Source: Serratia fonticola (GTDB lineage: Bacteria > Pseudomonadota > Gammaproteobacteria > Enterobacterales > Enterobacteriaceae). From it: a DNA stretch of 64,000 nt. The stretch lies in assembly GCF_006715025.1 (NCBI RefSeq), contig NZ_VFMK01000001.1, positions 1,550,001 to 1,614,000 on the forward strand, in the 5' to 3' direction. Under the pieces are notes generated by a model. That model saw only the letters and a program-made list of their open reading frames with translations. It made no database searches and was not told the DNA's origin. Positions 33,991 through 43,287 of the stretch are shown piece by piece. The position numbers were made by a program, and so were the translations under genes. The first letter of the stretch is position 1. The number at the start of each line of letters is the position of its first letter.

Positions 33991-35031
33991 TTAAGGTGCT
34001 GGAATAGTAAAGCGGGTGTGGATCTCCTCCAGTGCCTGCAATACCTCTTCACTGAGCACCACATCAAAACTGTCGATGTTGGTTTTCAACTGTTCAAGCG
34101 TGGTTGCCCCCAGCAGGGTACTGGCGACGAACGGTTGTTGCCGTACAAAAGCCAGCGCCATCTGTGAAGGATCCAGACCGTGCTTTTGCGCCAGAGCAAC
34201 ATATTCTGCGATTGCTTGCTGACTTTGTGCTGAAGAATAGCGGGTAAAGCGGCTGAACAGCGTGTTTCTTGCCCCGGCTGGTTTGGCGCCGTTCAGGTAT
34301 TTACCGGACAGCGTGCCAAAGGCCAGGCTGGAATAGGCCAATAGCTCAACCCCTTCATACTGGCTGATCTCTGCCAGACCAATCTCAAAGCTACGGTTTA
34401 ACAGGCTGTAGGGATTCTGGATAGACACGATACGCGGCAGTTCATGCTTTTCCGCCAATTGCAGGTAGCGCATCACGCCCCATGGTGTTTCGTTAGACAC
34501 CCCGATATAGCGGATTTTGCCTGCACGTACCTGCTCTGTCAGCGCCTCCAGGGTTTCCAGCAACGGAATGGTGGCTTTTTCATCGGTGTATTGATAATTC
34601 AGCTTACCAAAGCAATTGGTTGTACGCTGTGGCCAATGCAATTGGTAGAGATCGAGGTAATCGGTATTCAACCGTTTCAGGCTTGCGTCCAGTGCGGCAC
34701 GGATGTTTTTGCGATCCAGTGCCTGTTGCGGACGGATACCGCTGTCGTTACCGCGTACGGGGCCCGCTATCTTGCTTGCCAATATGATTTTATCGCGGTT
34801 GCCGCGAGCCTTGATCCAACTGCCAATGTACTGCTCTGTCAGCCCCTGTGTCTCCGGGCGTGGCGGGACGGGATACATTTCGGCGGTATCGATCAGATTG
34901 ATGCCAGCGGCTAATGCATAATCCAGCTGTGCGTGGGCATCGGCTTCACTGTTTTGCTCGCCAAAAGTCATGGTGCCCAGTCCCAGCACGCTCACTTCTA
35001 AAGAACTGTGGGGAATACGGTGGTATTGCAT
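33991..35031 (-). CDS. tas: NADP-dependent aldo/keto reductase Tas
   Basis: A 346-residue aldo/keto reductase of exactly the E. coli Tas length, starting MQYHRIPHSSLEVSVLGLGT. Catalytic-site segments are LIDTAEMYP (Asp and Tyr), IILASKI (Lys) and LYQLHWPQ (His); GVSNETPWGVMRYL and NPYSLLNRSFEIGL match Tas. In E. coli it was found as a multicopy suppressor linked to tyrosine/phenylalanine starvation; the natural substrate is unclear. A 296-base gap lies upstream. Confidence 0.94.
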   Translation of the reverse strand: MQYHRIPHSSLEVSVLGLGTMTFGEQNSEADAHAQLDYALAAGINLIDTAEMYPVPPRPETQGLTEQYIGSWIKARGNRDKIILASKIAGPVRGNDSGIRPQQALDRKNIRAALDASLKRLNTDYLDLYQLHWPQRTTNCFGKLNYQYTDEKATIPLLETLEALTEQVRAGKIRYIGVSNETPWGVMRYLQLAEKHELPRIVSIQNPYSLLNRSFEIGLAEISQYEGVELLAYSSLAFGTLSGKYLNGAKPAGARNTLFSRFTRYSSAQSQQAIAEYVALAQKHGLDPSQMALAFVRQQPFVASTLLGATTLEQLKTNIDSFDVVLSEEVLQALEEIHTRFTIPAP

Positions 35032-35134
35032 TAACGGCCTTCCTTCAATGTTAGCGCTTCCGGGCGTTCTCCTGGCGGGAGCTATACGCTAAATAATTCG
35101 AATATAAACCCGGGAAAACAAAAGCCAGAGATCC

Positions 35135-35154
35135 AAAGGCGATAAGTCGCCTTT
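35135..35154. terminator. Hairpin in the tas-ygdR gap
   Basis: AAAGGCGA (35135-35142) pairs perfectly with TCGCCTTT (35147-35154) around TAAG, followed by CTCG. The rest of the 35032-35327 gap shows other imperfect inverted repeats but no gene I can support. Confidence 0.4.
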
Positions 35155-35327
35155 CTCGACTATAACCAAGCCAGGAAGCAGGGGGAAGAGGATTATGCCT
35201 GTCGTCTTTAGGCGATAGTTTTAAAGCCCTGGTCAAATCATGGCAGGGCCCTATTGCTGATAGAAGCTTGCAGCCGCCCTGATTGATTATCCGTCAGGGA
35301 CAGGTAGGTTTTACGTGGCTCAGAAGA

Positions 35328-35546
35328 TTAACGCTCGATAACCTGAGTGACCTGATCGCCGTTGATCTGACGATGATTACCTTGCTCATCTTGATAGCTG
35401 ATCAGACCGGTATCTTTATCGATCTCCGGTTTTCCTTGAGTGAGTATCATGTTGCCGTCTTTGGTTGCCATCACATAATCGCTGGAACATCCCGTCAGGC
35501 CGGCCACCATAATCAACGTGGAAAGCGCCATTACCCACTTTTTCAT
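35328..35546 (-). CDS. ygdR: YgdI/YgdR-family small lipoprotein
   Basis: A 72-residue lipoprotein with lipobox LTGC (Cys at about residue 20) followed by SSDYVMATKDGNMILTQGKPE, nearly the YgdR sequence of E. coli. The domain (DTGLISYQDEQGN, QINGDQVTQVIER) is the DUF903 SH3-like fold. The Ser at +2 suggests the outer membrane. The start ATG 35546 is chosen by homology; an upstream GTG is in frame. Function unknown. It lies downstream of ygdQ on the same strand, as in relatives. Confidence 0.93.
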   Translation of the reverse strand: MKKWVMALSTLIMVAGLTGCSSDYVMATKDGNMILTQGKPEIDKDTGLISYQDEQGNHRQINGDQVTQVIER

Positions 35547-35689
35547 TCTGCACACCTTTTATGCATAAAATAATTGTTCTTTCAGAATAGCAAACTATGC
35601 CAAAACTGGCCTTCGCAGGAATCTCATCTATGTAAGAGAAAATGACAGTAAAATCAGCGGGCATAGCAAGTATGCCCGTGGAGAACAAC

Positions 35690-36406
35690 TCAATCAGCAC
35701 TGCGGTTTTTTTTGCTACGCATCAGGTTGAGTGCTTCAACCGACATCGAGAAGAACATAGCGAAGTAGATATAACCTTTCGGGATATGGATCTGAAAGCT
35801 TTCCAGTATCAAGGTAAAGCCCACCAGGATCAGGAATGAAAGGGCCAGCATTTTGACCGAAGGATGACGGTTGACGAACTCGCCGATTGGGCGGGCGGCA
35901 AACATCATCACGCCGACGGCAATCACAACCGCCGCCATCATGATAAACAGATGGTCAGACAGACCCACAGCAGTGATCACCGAATCCAGACTGAAGATAA
36001 TATCCAGCAACATAATCTGCACGATAGCGCCAATGAAGCTGTGCACTTTAGTGTGTAACGCTTCTTCCGAACCTTCGATCGTTTCATGGATCTCTTTGCT
36101 GGCTTTCCAGATAAGGAACAGGCCGCCAAGCAGTAAAATCAAATCGCGGGCGGAGATATTGTGATCCATGACGGTAAACAAGGGGGTTGTCAGGCGGATC
36201 ACCCACGCGATCGATGCCAATAGCGCCAGGCGCATCAGCATAGCGGCAGCCAAACCAAGGCGCCGGGCCTTGTTTTGCTGTGCCTTCGGCAGTTTTGCCA
36301 CTACCAGGGAGAGAAAAATAATATTATCAATACCCAACACGATCTCAAGAATGGTTAGCGTGCCTAACGCTAACCAGGCATTGGGATCCATAATCCATTC
36401 GAACAT
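35690..36406 (-). CDS. ygdQ: TerC-family membrane protein YgdQ
   Basis: A 238-residue polytopic membrane protein of the TerC family (E. coli YgdQ 237). Segments EIVLGIDNIIFLSLVVAKLP, LLLGGLFLIWKASKEIHE, IMLLDIIFSLDSVITAVGL and KGYIYFAMFFS match YgdQ; the acidic residues within membrane spans are typical of TerC proteins, implicated in metal (manganese) handling. The ATG at 36406 gives the family start; an upstream TTG and GTG are in frame but unlikely. Confidence 0.93.
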   Translation of the reverse strand: MFEWIMDPNAWLALGTLTILEIVLGIDNIIFLSLVVAKLPKAQQNKARRLGLAAAMLMRLALLASIAWVIRLTTPLFTVMDHNISARDLILLLGGLFLIWKASKEIHETIEGSEEALHTKVHSFIGAIVQIMLLDIIFSLDSVITAVGLSDHLFIMMAAVVIAVGVMMFAARPIGEFVNRHPSVKMLALSFLILVGFTLILESFQIHIPKGYIYFAMFFSMSVEALNLMRSKKNRSAD

Positions 36407-36575
36407 TGCCTGGAACACCCTAAGAAAAAACAAAGCGGAATTATACGCGTTTGTCGAGTTTGCGACAGGGTTAGCTAAACCTTACCTAAACATTTAAGGG
36501 ATAGCTTAGAAGATGAGGCGATTTTTGTTGCAAATTTCTGACGGTTTATCCTGAAAAAGAGGGGGGCGTAAAGTA

Positions 36576-37262
36576 TTACACCGTAAAGTGTCTGGCCAGC
36601 AGCGCACCAGTAAAATTTTTCTTCAGATAGAAGCCCCGTGGCAGAGTGAGGATCGGCTGCCCCTGTTCGCCTATGGCTTCGGTGAGCGCCTTGTTATTGG
36701 CCGCTTTGGGGCGTAGTTGCAGCACTTCCCCGTGACGTGCGGTAATACGCTCAACCTGGCCGAGGACGATCAGATCCATCAGTTCTTCCCAATCGCAGCG
36801 CAGCATCTCCTCTTCTTCCTGATTGGGTTGCCATAGCAGCGGTGACCCAATACGGCGTTGCGCCAGGGGAATCTGCCGTTCACCTTCTACCGGGATCCAC
36901 AGCACGCGTGCCAGCTTGTGGCGAACATGGCTGCTCTCCCAGGTTACTCCGCTATTGCCGGTGAGCGGAGCAACGCAGACAAAGGTAGTTTCCAACGGCT
37001 TGCCTGCAGCATCGACTGGAATGGTTTTCAACTCAATCCCCAGTTCAGGGAAATCCTGTTCAGGTTTACTGCCTGCCATTGCGCCCAGGTACAGCTCCAG
37101 CAGCATCCCCACCCAGCCTTTATCTCGCTTCAAATCCTTGGGAATGGCGATGTGTGCACGGTCGGCCAGTTCACCGAGGTTACAACCAGCCAGCGCTTGT
37201 GCACGCTCGAATAACTGTTGTTCGTTTTCCGGGGGAAGGGGAAGCGAGGACAAATGTGCCAT
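36576..37262 (-). CDS. mutH: DNA mismatch repair endonuclease MutH
   Basis: A 228-residue endonuclease that nicks the unmethylated strand at hemimethylated GATC sites when activated by MutL. The active site D-E-x-K is Asp70, Glu77 and Lys79 (DFPELGIELK), with Glu56 nearby. Length matches E. coli MutH (229). It lies divergent from rppH across the DnaA-box region, the same order as in E. coli. Confidence 0.96.
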   Translation of the reverse strand: MAHLSSLPLPPENEQQLFERAQALAGCNLGELADRAHIAIPKDLKRDKGWVGMLLELYLGAMAGSKPEQDFPELGIELKTIPVDAAGKPLETTFVCVAPLTGNSGVTWESSHVRHKLARVLWIPVEGERQIPLAQRRIGSPLLWQPNQEEEEMLRCDWEELMDLIVLGQVERITARHGEVLQLRPKAANNKALTEAIGEQGQPILTLPRGFYLKKNFTGALLARHFTV

Positions 37263-37457
37263 AAATCAAGCCTATGAATTCTGGTTAAAAATCACACTGT
37301 ATTTACTCACAGCCAGAAGTACCTGCGTGAGGTTGGGGAAAAGAATAATAGTAGCATGATTTTTCATGACTTTTTCCCCTGTTGCTCGGCGTAAAAAAAA
37401 TTCAGTTTACGCTTGTGCACCTATAGCCACCGACAATGAACAGGATCTTACACCTAT

Positions 37458-37466
37458 TTATCCACA
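37458..37466 (+). promoter_or_regulatory. DnaA box (perfect)
   Basis: TTATCCACA, exact consensus. ATGGGATAA a few bases on (37472-37480) could be a weak opposing box. Confidence 0.75.
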
Positions 37467-37576
37467 GATTTATGGGATAACCCAATTTTTTACCCAATAC
37501 TGGTTTGATTTACAGCCTTGACGCGGGGCTTTTTTTGCGAATTCGGTGGTTTTGTGCATAACTCAGGCGGATAATC

Positions 37577-37585
37577 TGTGGATAA
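37577..37585 (-). promoter_or_regulatory. DnaA box (perfect, reverse)
   Basis: TGTGGATAA, reverse complement of TTATCCACA, exact consensus. Confidence 0.75.
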
Positions 37586-37773
37586 AATCCGCGTTGATGG
37601 ATCTTTCGCCAAGGGAAGATCCTAAGCGTGCATAGATCACATTTTTACCCTGTTCATAACTGTTATTTGTGATTTAGTGTATTGTATATAAAGGATAAAA
37701 TTAAAATTCTAAATGCAGGGATTTTTCAGCTCAGTAGAGTTTTACCGGCTTATCCCTTGAGTTCTTCACACAC

Positions 37774-37782
37774 CTATCCACA
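37774..37782 (+). promoter_or_regulatory. DnaA box (one mismatch)
   Basis: CTATCCACA differs from the consensus only at the first base. Confidence 0.55.
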
Positions 37783-37958
37783 GAAAAAGTGAATAAAACC
37801 GTGGTAAAACCTCGCGGCATGTTTATAACTTTGCCATTATCTGTGAGTTATCCCAATGTTATCCGGACTGCAGTGCTGCAAAGCAGTGGTTTACCGCCTG
37901 TAGCTTGTGTGAAACAATCAGGTTATCAATACGAATTAATGCTTATCGAGGTAGTCCG

Positions 37959-38486
37959 GTGATCGATGATGATGGCTACCGCCCGAATGTTGGTATCGTA
38001 ATCTGTAATCGTCAGGGGCAGGTCTTATGGGCCCGCCGTTACGGTCAGCACTCTTGGCAGTTTCCCCAAGGTGGGATAAACCCTGGCGAAACGCCTGAGC
38101 AAGCGATGTACCGTGAACTGTTCGAAGAAGTGGGGTTGAGTAAAAAGGATGTGCGTATCCTGGCTTCAACCCGCAACTGGTTGCGCTATAAATTGCCAAA
38201 ACGTTTGGTGCGTTGGGACACAAAGCCGGTTTGTATCGGCCAAAAGCAGAAATGGTTTCTGCTGCAGTTAATGTGCAATGACGCGGATATCAATATGCAA
38301 CGTAGCAGCACGCCTGAGTTTGATGGTTGGCGTTGGGTGAGCTTTTGGTATCCGGTGCGTCAGGTGGTGTCGTTTAAACGCGATGTATACCGCCGGGTAA
38401 TGAAAGAATTTGCCGCCACCGTCATGCCAATGCAAGAACAGGCAGCGCAACGGCAGGCTCCTGCTTATCGCCGAAAAAGAGGTTAA
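37959..38486 (+). CDS. rppH: RNA pyrophosphohydrolase RppH
   Basis: A 175-residue Nudix hydrolase (E. coli 176) that removes pyrophosphate from mRNA 5' ends and so starts RNase E-dependent decay. The Nudix box spans about residues 38-60 (GGINPGETPEQAMY then RELFEEVGL). The GTG at 37959 is chosen because the protein then begins exactly like E. coli RppH (IDDDGYRPNVGIVICNRQ) and GAGGT lies just upstream; longer frames add unrelated residues. ptsP follows after 12 bases, as in E. coli. Confidence 0.95.
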   Translation: MIDDDGYRPNVGIVICNRQGQVLWARRYGQHSWQFPQGGINPGETPEQAMYRELFEEVGLSKKDVRILASTRNWLRYKLPKRLVRWDTKPVCIGQKQKWFLLQLMCNDADINMQRSSTPEFDGWRWVSFWYPVRQVVSFKRDVYRRVMKEFAATVMPMQEQAAQRQAPAYRRKRG

Positions 38487-38498
38487 GTCAAACGGACT

Positions 38499-40745
38499 AT
38501 GCTCACGCGCTTGCGAGAAATTGTTGAGAAAGTGGCCGCGGCGGCCAGTCTGACAGATGCGCTGGATCTTTTGGTCAATGAAACCTGTCTGGCAATGAAT
38601 ACCGAAGTCTGTTCTATCTATCTGGCTGATAATGACCGCCGTTGTTACTACCTGATGGCAACGCGTGGGCTGAAAAAACCACGTGGGCGGACTATTGCAC
38701 TGGCCTTTGACGAAGGTATCGTCGGTTTGGTTGGACGTAAGGCCGAGCCGATCAACCTGGCCGATGCACAAAGCCATCCCAGCTTTAAATATATTCCGCA
38801 GGTTAAAGAGGATCGCTTCCGATCCTTCTTGGGCGTGCCGATTATCCACCGCCGACAGTTGCTTGGCGTGTTGGTGGTACAGCAGCGGGAACTGCGCCAG
38901 TTTGACGAGAGTGAAGAGTCTTTCATGGTGACTCTGGCCACGCAAATGGCCGGGATCCTTTCACTATCACAACTGAATGCTATTTTTGGCCAGTATCGAC
39001 AGACCCGCATCCGGGCGCTGGCGGCTTCACCTGGCGTTGCGGTAGCAGAAGGGTGGCAGGATAGCAGCCAGCCTTCGCTCGATCAGGTTTACAAAGCTTC
39101 CACGTTAGATACCGTCAGCGAGCGTGAACGCCTCACGCAGGCCTTGGAAGAAGCCGGGGCGGAGTTTCGCCGTTTCAGCAAGCGCTTTACCGCCAGCTCT
39201 CAGAAAGAGAGCGCGGCGATCTTCGATCTCTACTCTCATTTGCTCAACGATGCCCGTCTTAAACGTGAACTGTATGCGGAAATAGATGCCGGTTCCGTTG
39301 CTGAATGGGCGGTAAAACAGGTAATTGAAGCCTTTGCCGCACAGTTTGCGGCTCTGCAAGACACCTATATGCGCGAGCGCGCCAGCGATCTGCGTGCGCT
39401 TGGCCAGCGCCTGTTGTTCCATCTTGACGACACCACGCAAGGGGCGACTCAATGGCCAGCCCGCTTCGTGTTGGTGACTGATGAGCTGACAGCCACTCTG
39501 CTGGCGGAAGTGCCGCAGGATCGTCTGGCTGGCGTGGTCGTGCGCGATGGCGCCGCCAACTCTCATGCCGCAATCCTGGTACGGGCCATGGGAGTGCCAA
39601 CGGTAATGGGGGCCGACATTCAGCCCGCGTTACTGGCCCAGCGAATGCTGATTGTTGATGGCTATCGCGGGGAACTGCTGGTGGATCCAGAGCCGGTTCT
39701 GGTGCAGGAATATCAACGCCTGATCAGCGAAGAGCTGGAGCTCAGTAAACTGGCTGAAGATGATGTTGAGCAACCGGCGGAATTAAAAACCGGCGAACGG
39801 ATCCAGGTGATGCTGAATGCGGGGCTCAGCCCAGAGCATGAACAGTTGCTCGGCGGGCGTGTTGACGGTGTTGGCCTGTACCGCACCGAGATCCCCTTCA
39901 TGCTACAAAGCGGTTTCCCGTCGGAAGAAGAGCAGGTGGCGCAATATCAGGGCATGCTGCAGCTTTATCCGCAAAAGCCGGTAACGCTGCGTACGTTGGA
40001 TATCGGTGCCGATAAACAACTGCCTTACATGCCGATCAGCGAAGAGAACCCTTGTCTCGGATGGCGTGGGATCCGCATTACGCTCGATCAACCCGAAATT
40101 TTCCTGATCCAGGTGCGCGCCATGTTGCGTGCCAATGCAGGGACCGGAAATCTGGGGATCCTGTTACCGATGATCACCAGCCTGGAGGAGATCGATGAAG
40201 CCAAACGCCTGATCGACCGTGCCGGGCGTGAAGTGGAAGAGGTGCTGGGGTATGAAATTCCCAAGCCCCGGATTGGCATCATGCTGGAAGTGCCGTCTAT
40301 GATCTTCCTGATCCCTTATCTGGCTACACGCGTTGATTTTATTTCGGTAGGCACCAACGATTTGACTCAGTATCTACTGGCGGTCGATCGCAACAATACC
40401 CGCGTTGCTTCACTCTACGATAGCCTGCATCCTGCAATGTTGCAGGTGCTGCAACTGATTATCGAGCAGGGGACGGCGGCCGGGTTGCAGATAAGCCTGT
40501 GCGGTGAATTGGCTGGCGATCCCATGGGGGCTCTGCTGTTAGTGGGGATGGGATACCGTAATCTGAGTATGAACGGGCGCAGCGTCGCACGTATCAAATA
40601 TCTGTTGCGCCATATCGAGTTAGCCGATGCGCAAACACTGGCTCAACGGGTATTGAGTGCCCAGATGACCACCGAGGTTCGCCATCAGGTCGCGGCGTTT
40701 ATGGAACGGCGTGGCATGGGGGGATTGATTCGCGGTGGCCGGTAA
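38499..40745 (+). CDS. ptsP: PTS-Ntr enzyme I (EI-Ntr)
   Basis: A 748-residue first enzyme of the nitrogen PTS, the same length as in E. coli. A GAF sensor domain (about 18-160, senses glutamine and alpha-ketoglutarate in E. coli) precedes the PtsI-type phosphotransferase. The phospho-His is His356 (GAANSHAA). The C-terminal PEP-binding domain has GLYRTEIPFM, ENPCLGWRGIR, VDFISVGTNDLTQY and a Cys in LCGELAGDP. It passes phosphate from PEP to NPr. It is co-directional with rppH. Confidence 0.96.
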   Translation: MLTRLREIVEKVAAAASLTDALDLLVNETCLAMNTEVCSIYLADNDRRCYYLMATRGLKKPRGRTIALAFDEGIVGLVGRKAEPINLADAQSHPSFKYIPQVKEDRFRSFLGVPIIHRRQLLGVLVVQQRELRQFDESEESFMVTLATQMAGILSLSQLNAIFGQYRQTRIRALAASPGVAVAEGWQDSSQPSLDQVYKASTLDTVSERERLTQALEEAGAEFRRFSKRFTASSQKESAAIFDLYSHLLNDARLKRELYAEIDAGSVAEWAVKQVIEAFAAQFAALQDTYMRERASDLRALGQRLLFHLDDTTQGATQWPARFVLVTDELTATLLAEVPQDRLAGVVVRDGAANSHAAILVRAMGVPTVMGADIQPALLAQRMLIVDGYRGELLVDPEPVLVQEYQRLISEELELSKLAEDDVEQPAELKTGERIQVMLNAGLSPEHEQLLGGRVDGVGLYRTEIPFMLQSGFPSEEEQVAQYQGMLQLYPQKPVTLRTLDIGADKQLPYMPISEENPCLGWRGIRITLDQPEIFLIQVRAMLRANAGTGNLGILLPMITSLEEIDEAKRLIDRAGREVEEVLGYEIPKPRIGIMLEVPSMIFLIPYLATRVDFISVGTNDLTQYLLAVDRNNTRVASLYDSLHPAMLQVLQLIIEQGTAAGLQISLCGELAGDPMGALLLVGMGYRNLSMNGRSVARIKYLLRHIELADAQTLAQRVLSAQMTTEVRHQVAAFMERRGMGGLIRGGR

Positions 40746-40802
40746 TACGGATTTTTTTACAGAACTTTTCCCTGCAGGCAAGCTCGGACGGGGTTAAGCC
40801 TA

Positions 40803-40811
40803 TGTTATGAT
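40803..40811 (+). promoter_or_regulatory. Candidate lgt promoter, extended -10
   Basis: TGTTATGAT is a TG-n-TATGAT extended -10 box about 100 bases before lgt. No clear -35 is seen. The gap from ptsP to lgt is 166 bases. Confidence 0.4.
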
Positions 40812-40911
40812 GCGCACCCTCGATGCGGTGTCCTCATACCTGGGCTTTGCTCCGCATTTGGCACCTGCCGCCCCCAGATGGGGAAGAATAACAGACATGT
40901 TGTGGTGATAG

Positions 40912-41784
40912 ATGAGCAATAGCTATCTGGCGTTTCCTAAATTTGATCCGGTGATTTTCTCTATCGGACCGGTCTCTTTGCACTGGTACGGTCTGATGTA
41001 TCTGGTTGGCTTTATTTTTGCCATGTGGCTGGCGGTACGCCGCGCGAACAAGCCGGGCAGTGGCTGGACCAAAGACGAAGTGGAAAACCTGCTGTATGCC
41101 GGTTTCCTGGGGGTCTTTATCGGGGGACGTGTCGGTTATGTGCTGTTCTATAACCTGCCGCTGTTTCTGGATAATCCCCTTTACCTGTTCAAAGTCTGGG
41201 ATGGCGGTATGTCGTTCCACGGTGGCTTGATGGGGGTGATTCTGGTGATGTTCTGGTTTGCCCGCCGAACCAAACGCACTTTCTTCCAGGTTTCTGATTT
41301 TATTGCCCCGCTGATCCCGTTTGGTCTTGGCGCTGGCCGCTTGGGTAACTTTATTAACGGCGAGCTTTGGGGGCGCGTGACCACGGACACGCCTTGGGCG
41401 ATGCTATTCCCCGGTTCGCGCACGGAAGATATCGCCATCGCCGCTGCCGATCCCAGCCTGCTGCCGTTGTTGAACCAGTACGGCGTGTTGCCGCGCCATC
41501 CGTCGCAGCTGTATGAGCTGGTGCTGGAAGGCATCGTGCTGTTTATCATTCTGAACCTGTTCATCCGCAAGTCGCGCCCGATGGGCGCTGTTTCAGGCCT
41601 GTTCCTGATTGGCTATGGCATATTCCGTATTATCGTAGAAGCGTTCCGCCAGCCGGATGCTCAGCTTGGCCTGTTTGAAGGCGCCATCAGCATGGGGCAG
41701 ATTCTGTCCGTACCTATGGTGATCGCTGGCATTATTATGATGGTCTGGGCGTATCGTCGTCGTCCACAGCAACAATTGTCGTGA
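40912..41784 (+). CDS. lgt: Prolipoprotein diacylglyceryl transferase
   Basis: A 290-residue inner-membrane enzyme (E. coli 291) that attaches diacylglycerol to the lipobox Cys, the first step of lipoprotein maturation. Conserved segments include HWYGLMYLVGF, GGRVGYVLFY, GGMSFHGG with the essential His, and the signature GAGRLGNFINGELWGR. It acts on the lipoproteins coded in this window (9317, ygdR, mltA). thyA starts six bases after its stop, as in E. coli. Confidence 0.96.
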   Translation: MSNSYLAFPKFDPVIFSIGPVSLHWYGLMYLVGFIFAMWLAVRRANKPGSGWTKDEVENLLYAGFLGVFIGGRVGYVLFYNLPLFLDNPLYLFKVWDGGMSFHGGLMGVILVMFWFARRTKRTFFQVSDFIAPLIPFGLGAGRLGNFINGELWGRVTTDTPWAMLFPGSRTEDIAIAAADPSLLPLLNQYGVLPRHPSQLYELVLEGIVLFIILNLFIRKSRPMGAVSGLFLIGYGIFRIIVEAFRQPDAQLGLFEGAISMGQILSVPMVIAGIIMMVWAYRRRPQQQLS

Positions 41785-41790
41785 GGAAAC

Positions 41791-42585
41791 ATGAAACAGT
41801 ATCTGGATTTAATGAACAAAGTGCTCGCCGAGGGCACTCCTAAAGCCGACCGTACCGGCACTGGCACGTTGTCGATTTTCGGCCACCAGATGCGTTTCAA
41901 TTTGCAGGAAGGTTTCCCGTTAGTGACCACCAAGAAATGCCACCTGCGTTCCATTATTCATGAACTGCTGTGGTTCCTGAACGGTGATACCAACGTGGCT
42001 TATCTGCGTGAAAACAAAGTGACTATCTGGGACGAATGGGCCGATGACAACGGTGATTTGGGCCCGGTTTACGGTAAGCAATGGCGCGCTTGGGGCGCAG
42101 CTGATGGCCGTCAGATTGACCAGCTAAGTACCGTTTTACATCAGTTGAAGCAGGATCCGGACTCGCGCCGTATCATTGTCTCTGCCTGGAACGTGGGCGA
42201 ACTGGATCAAATGGCATTAGCGCCTTGTCACGCCTTCTTCCAGTTCTACGTGGCGGATGGCAAGCTCTCTTGCCAGCTGTATCAGCGCTCATGCGATGTG
42301 TTCCTTGGCCTGCCGTTTAATATTGCCAGCTATGCACTGCTGGTGCATATGATGGCACAACAGTGTGATTTGGAAGTGGGTGATTTCGTCTGGACCGGTG
42401 GCGATACGCACCTTTACAGCAACCACATGGAACAAACGCAGCTGCAATTAACGCGTGAACCGCGTCCGTTGCCGAAACTGGTGATAAAGCGCAAACCAGA
42501 CTCGCTGTTTGATTACCGTTTTGATGACTTTGAGATCGTAGGTTATGATCCGCACCCGGCGATCAAAGCCCCTGTCGCTATCTGA
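41791..42585 (+). CDS. thyA: Thymidylate synthase
   Basis: A 264-residue cytoplasmic enzyme, exactly the E. coli length, that methylates dUMP to dTMP using methylene-tetrahydrofolate. The nucleophile is Cys146 (LAPCHAFFQFYV), and RSCDVFLGLPFNIASYALL and GDTHLYSNH form the dUMP site. GAGGAA gives the ribosome site. It is coupled to lgt and followed by a strong terminator. Confidence 0.97.
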   Translation: MKQYLDLMNKVLAEGTPKADRTGTGTLSIFGHQMRFNLQEGFPLVTTKKCHLRSIIHELLWFLNGDTNVAYLRENKVTIWDEWADDNGDLGPVYGKQWRAWGAADGRQIDQLSTVLHQLKQDPDSRRIIVSAWNVGELDQMALAPCHAFFQFYVADGKLSCQLYQRSCDVFLGLPFNIASYALLVHMMAQQCDLEVGDFVWTGGDTHLYSNHMEQTQLQLTREPRPLPKLVIKRKPDSLFDYRFDDFEIVGYDPHPAIKAPVAI

Positions 42586-42624
42586 TCTTTAGGGGCGTAG
42601 TGCCCATCTCAATCCGATCATGCC

Positions 42625-42654
42625 AAGGCTCAGCATTCGCTGGGCCTTTATTTT
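42625..42654 (+). terminator. Rho-independent terminator after thyA
   Basis: AAGGCTCAGC (42625-42634) pairs with GCTGGGCCTT (42639-42648, one G-T pair) around ATTC, followed by TATTTT. Confidence 0.8.
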
Positions 42655-42783
42655 GCCGTGTAGATGTGAAGCCGTGCGCAATTTGCCCAGGCTTGTTACT
42701 CCGTAGATAAAAACTTTGCTCACTGTTTTCCAACCTGAGCAAAGACGCCTATCCGCCAATATCTGGCGAATTACACTTGCCCG

Positions 42784-43287
42784 ATGAACAAACATCAAGA
42801 TACCCCTTATTACCAACAAGGCCTGACGTTGATTGAACTGATGCTGGTAATGGTACTGGCAGCCATGCTGACTTCCTGGGGCGTCAGCCAGTGGCAGCAC
42901 TATCAGCAGGCACTCAGATTGGAGCAAACGGCCCAGCAACTGTTGGCATTCCTGACACGCTTGCAGGCCGATGCCAACTGGCATAACCGCAACGCGTTGA
43001 TATGGCTTCGGCCTGGGCAACCTTGGTGTGTAGGCAGTGGCGTGCCTGAGGTTCCCTGCACGACTCAGGCTGGCTGGGTGTTTACGCCAGAATATCCCGA
43101 GGTGGAATTACAGGGTTTTACCCAAAAGGAGATGGGGTTTTACGGGGTACGCAACAATGCGCAAGCCGGGCATATCCTGTTGGGCAATCGGGTGGGTCGT
43201 ATACGTCTGGTGCTGTCTGCGAAAGGACGGCTTAGGTTGTGCAGCGAAGAGACGATCATTCGGAGTATTGCCCTATGCCAATCTTAG
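42784..43287 (+). CDS. ppdA: Prepilin-peptidase-dependent protein PpdA (minor pseudopilin)
   Basis: A 167-residue type IV pilin-like protein. The prepilin peptidase motif is QQG|LTLIELMLVMVL, with Glu at +5 and a hydrophobic N-terminal helix. E. coli PpdA is slightly shorter (156). It opens the four-gene cluster ppdA-ppdB-ygdB-ppdC, thought to supply minor pilins that prime type IV pilus or secretion filaments. The 3' end overlaps the ppdB start by 13 bases. Confidence 0.88.
   Translation: MNKHQDTPYYQQGLTLIELMLVMVLAAMLTSWGVSQWQHYQQALRLEQTAQQLLAFLTRLQADANWHNRNALIWLRPGQPWCVGSGVPEVPCTTQAGWVFTPEYPEVELQGFTQKEMGFYGVRNNAQAGHILLGNRVGRIRLVLSAKGRLRLCSEETIIRSIALCQS

Larger units (their letters stand above)
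37263..37958. promoter_or_regulatory. DARS2-like DnaA-reactivating region between mutH and rppH
   Basis: This 696-base gene-free, AT-rich gap is in the position of E. coli DARS2, a chromosomal site that regenerates ATP-DnaA and lies between mutH and rppH (ygdP). It contains two perfect DnaA boxes in opposite orientation (37458-37466 and 37577-37585) and a one-mismatch box (37774-37782), plus several shorter TTATCC pieces. DARS2 activity in E. coli also needs IHF and Fis; I could not assign those sites. Function is inferred from position and boxes. Confidence 0.75.
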
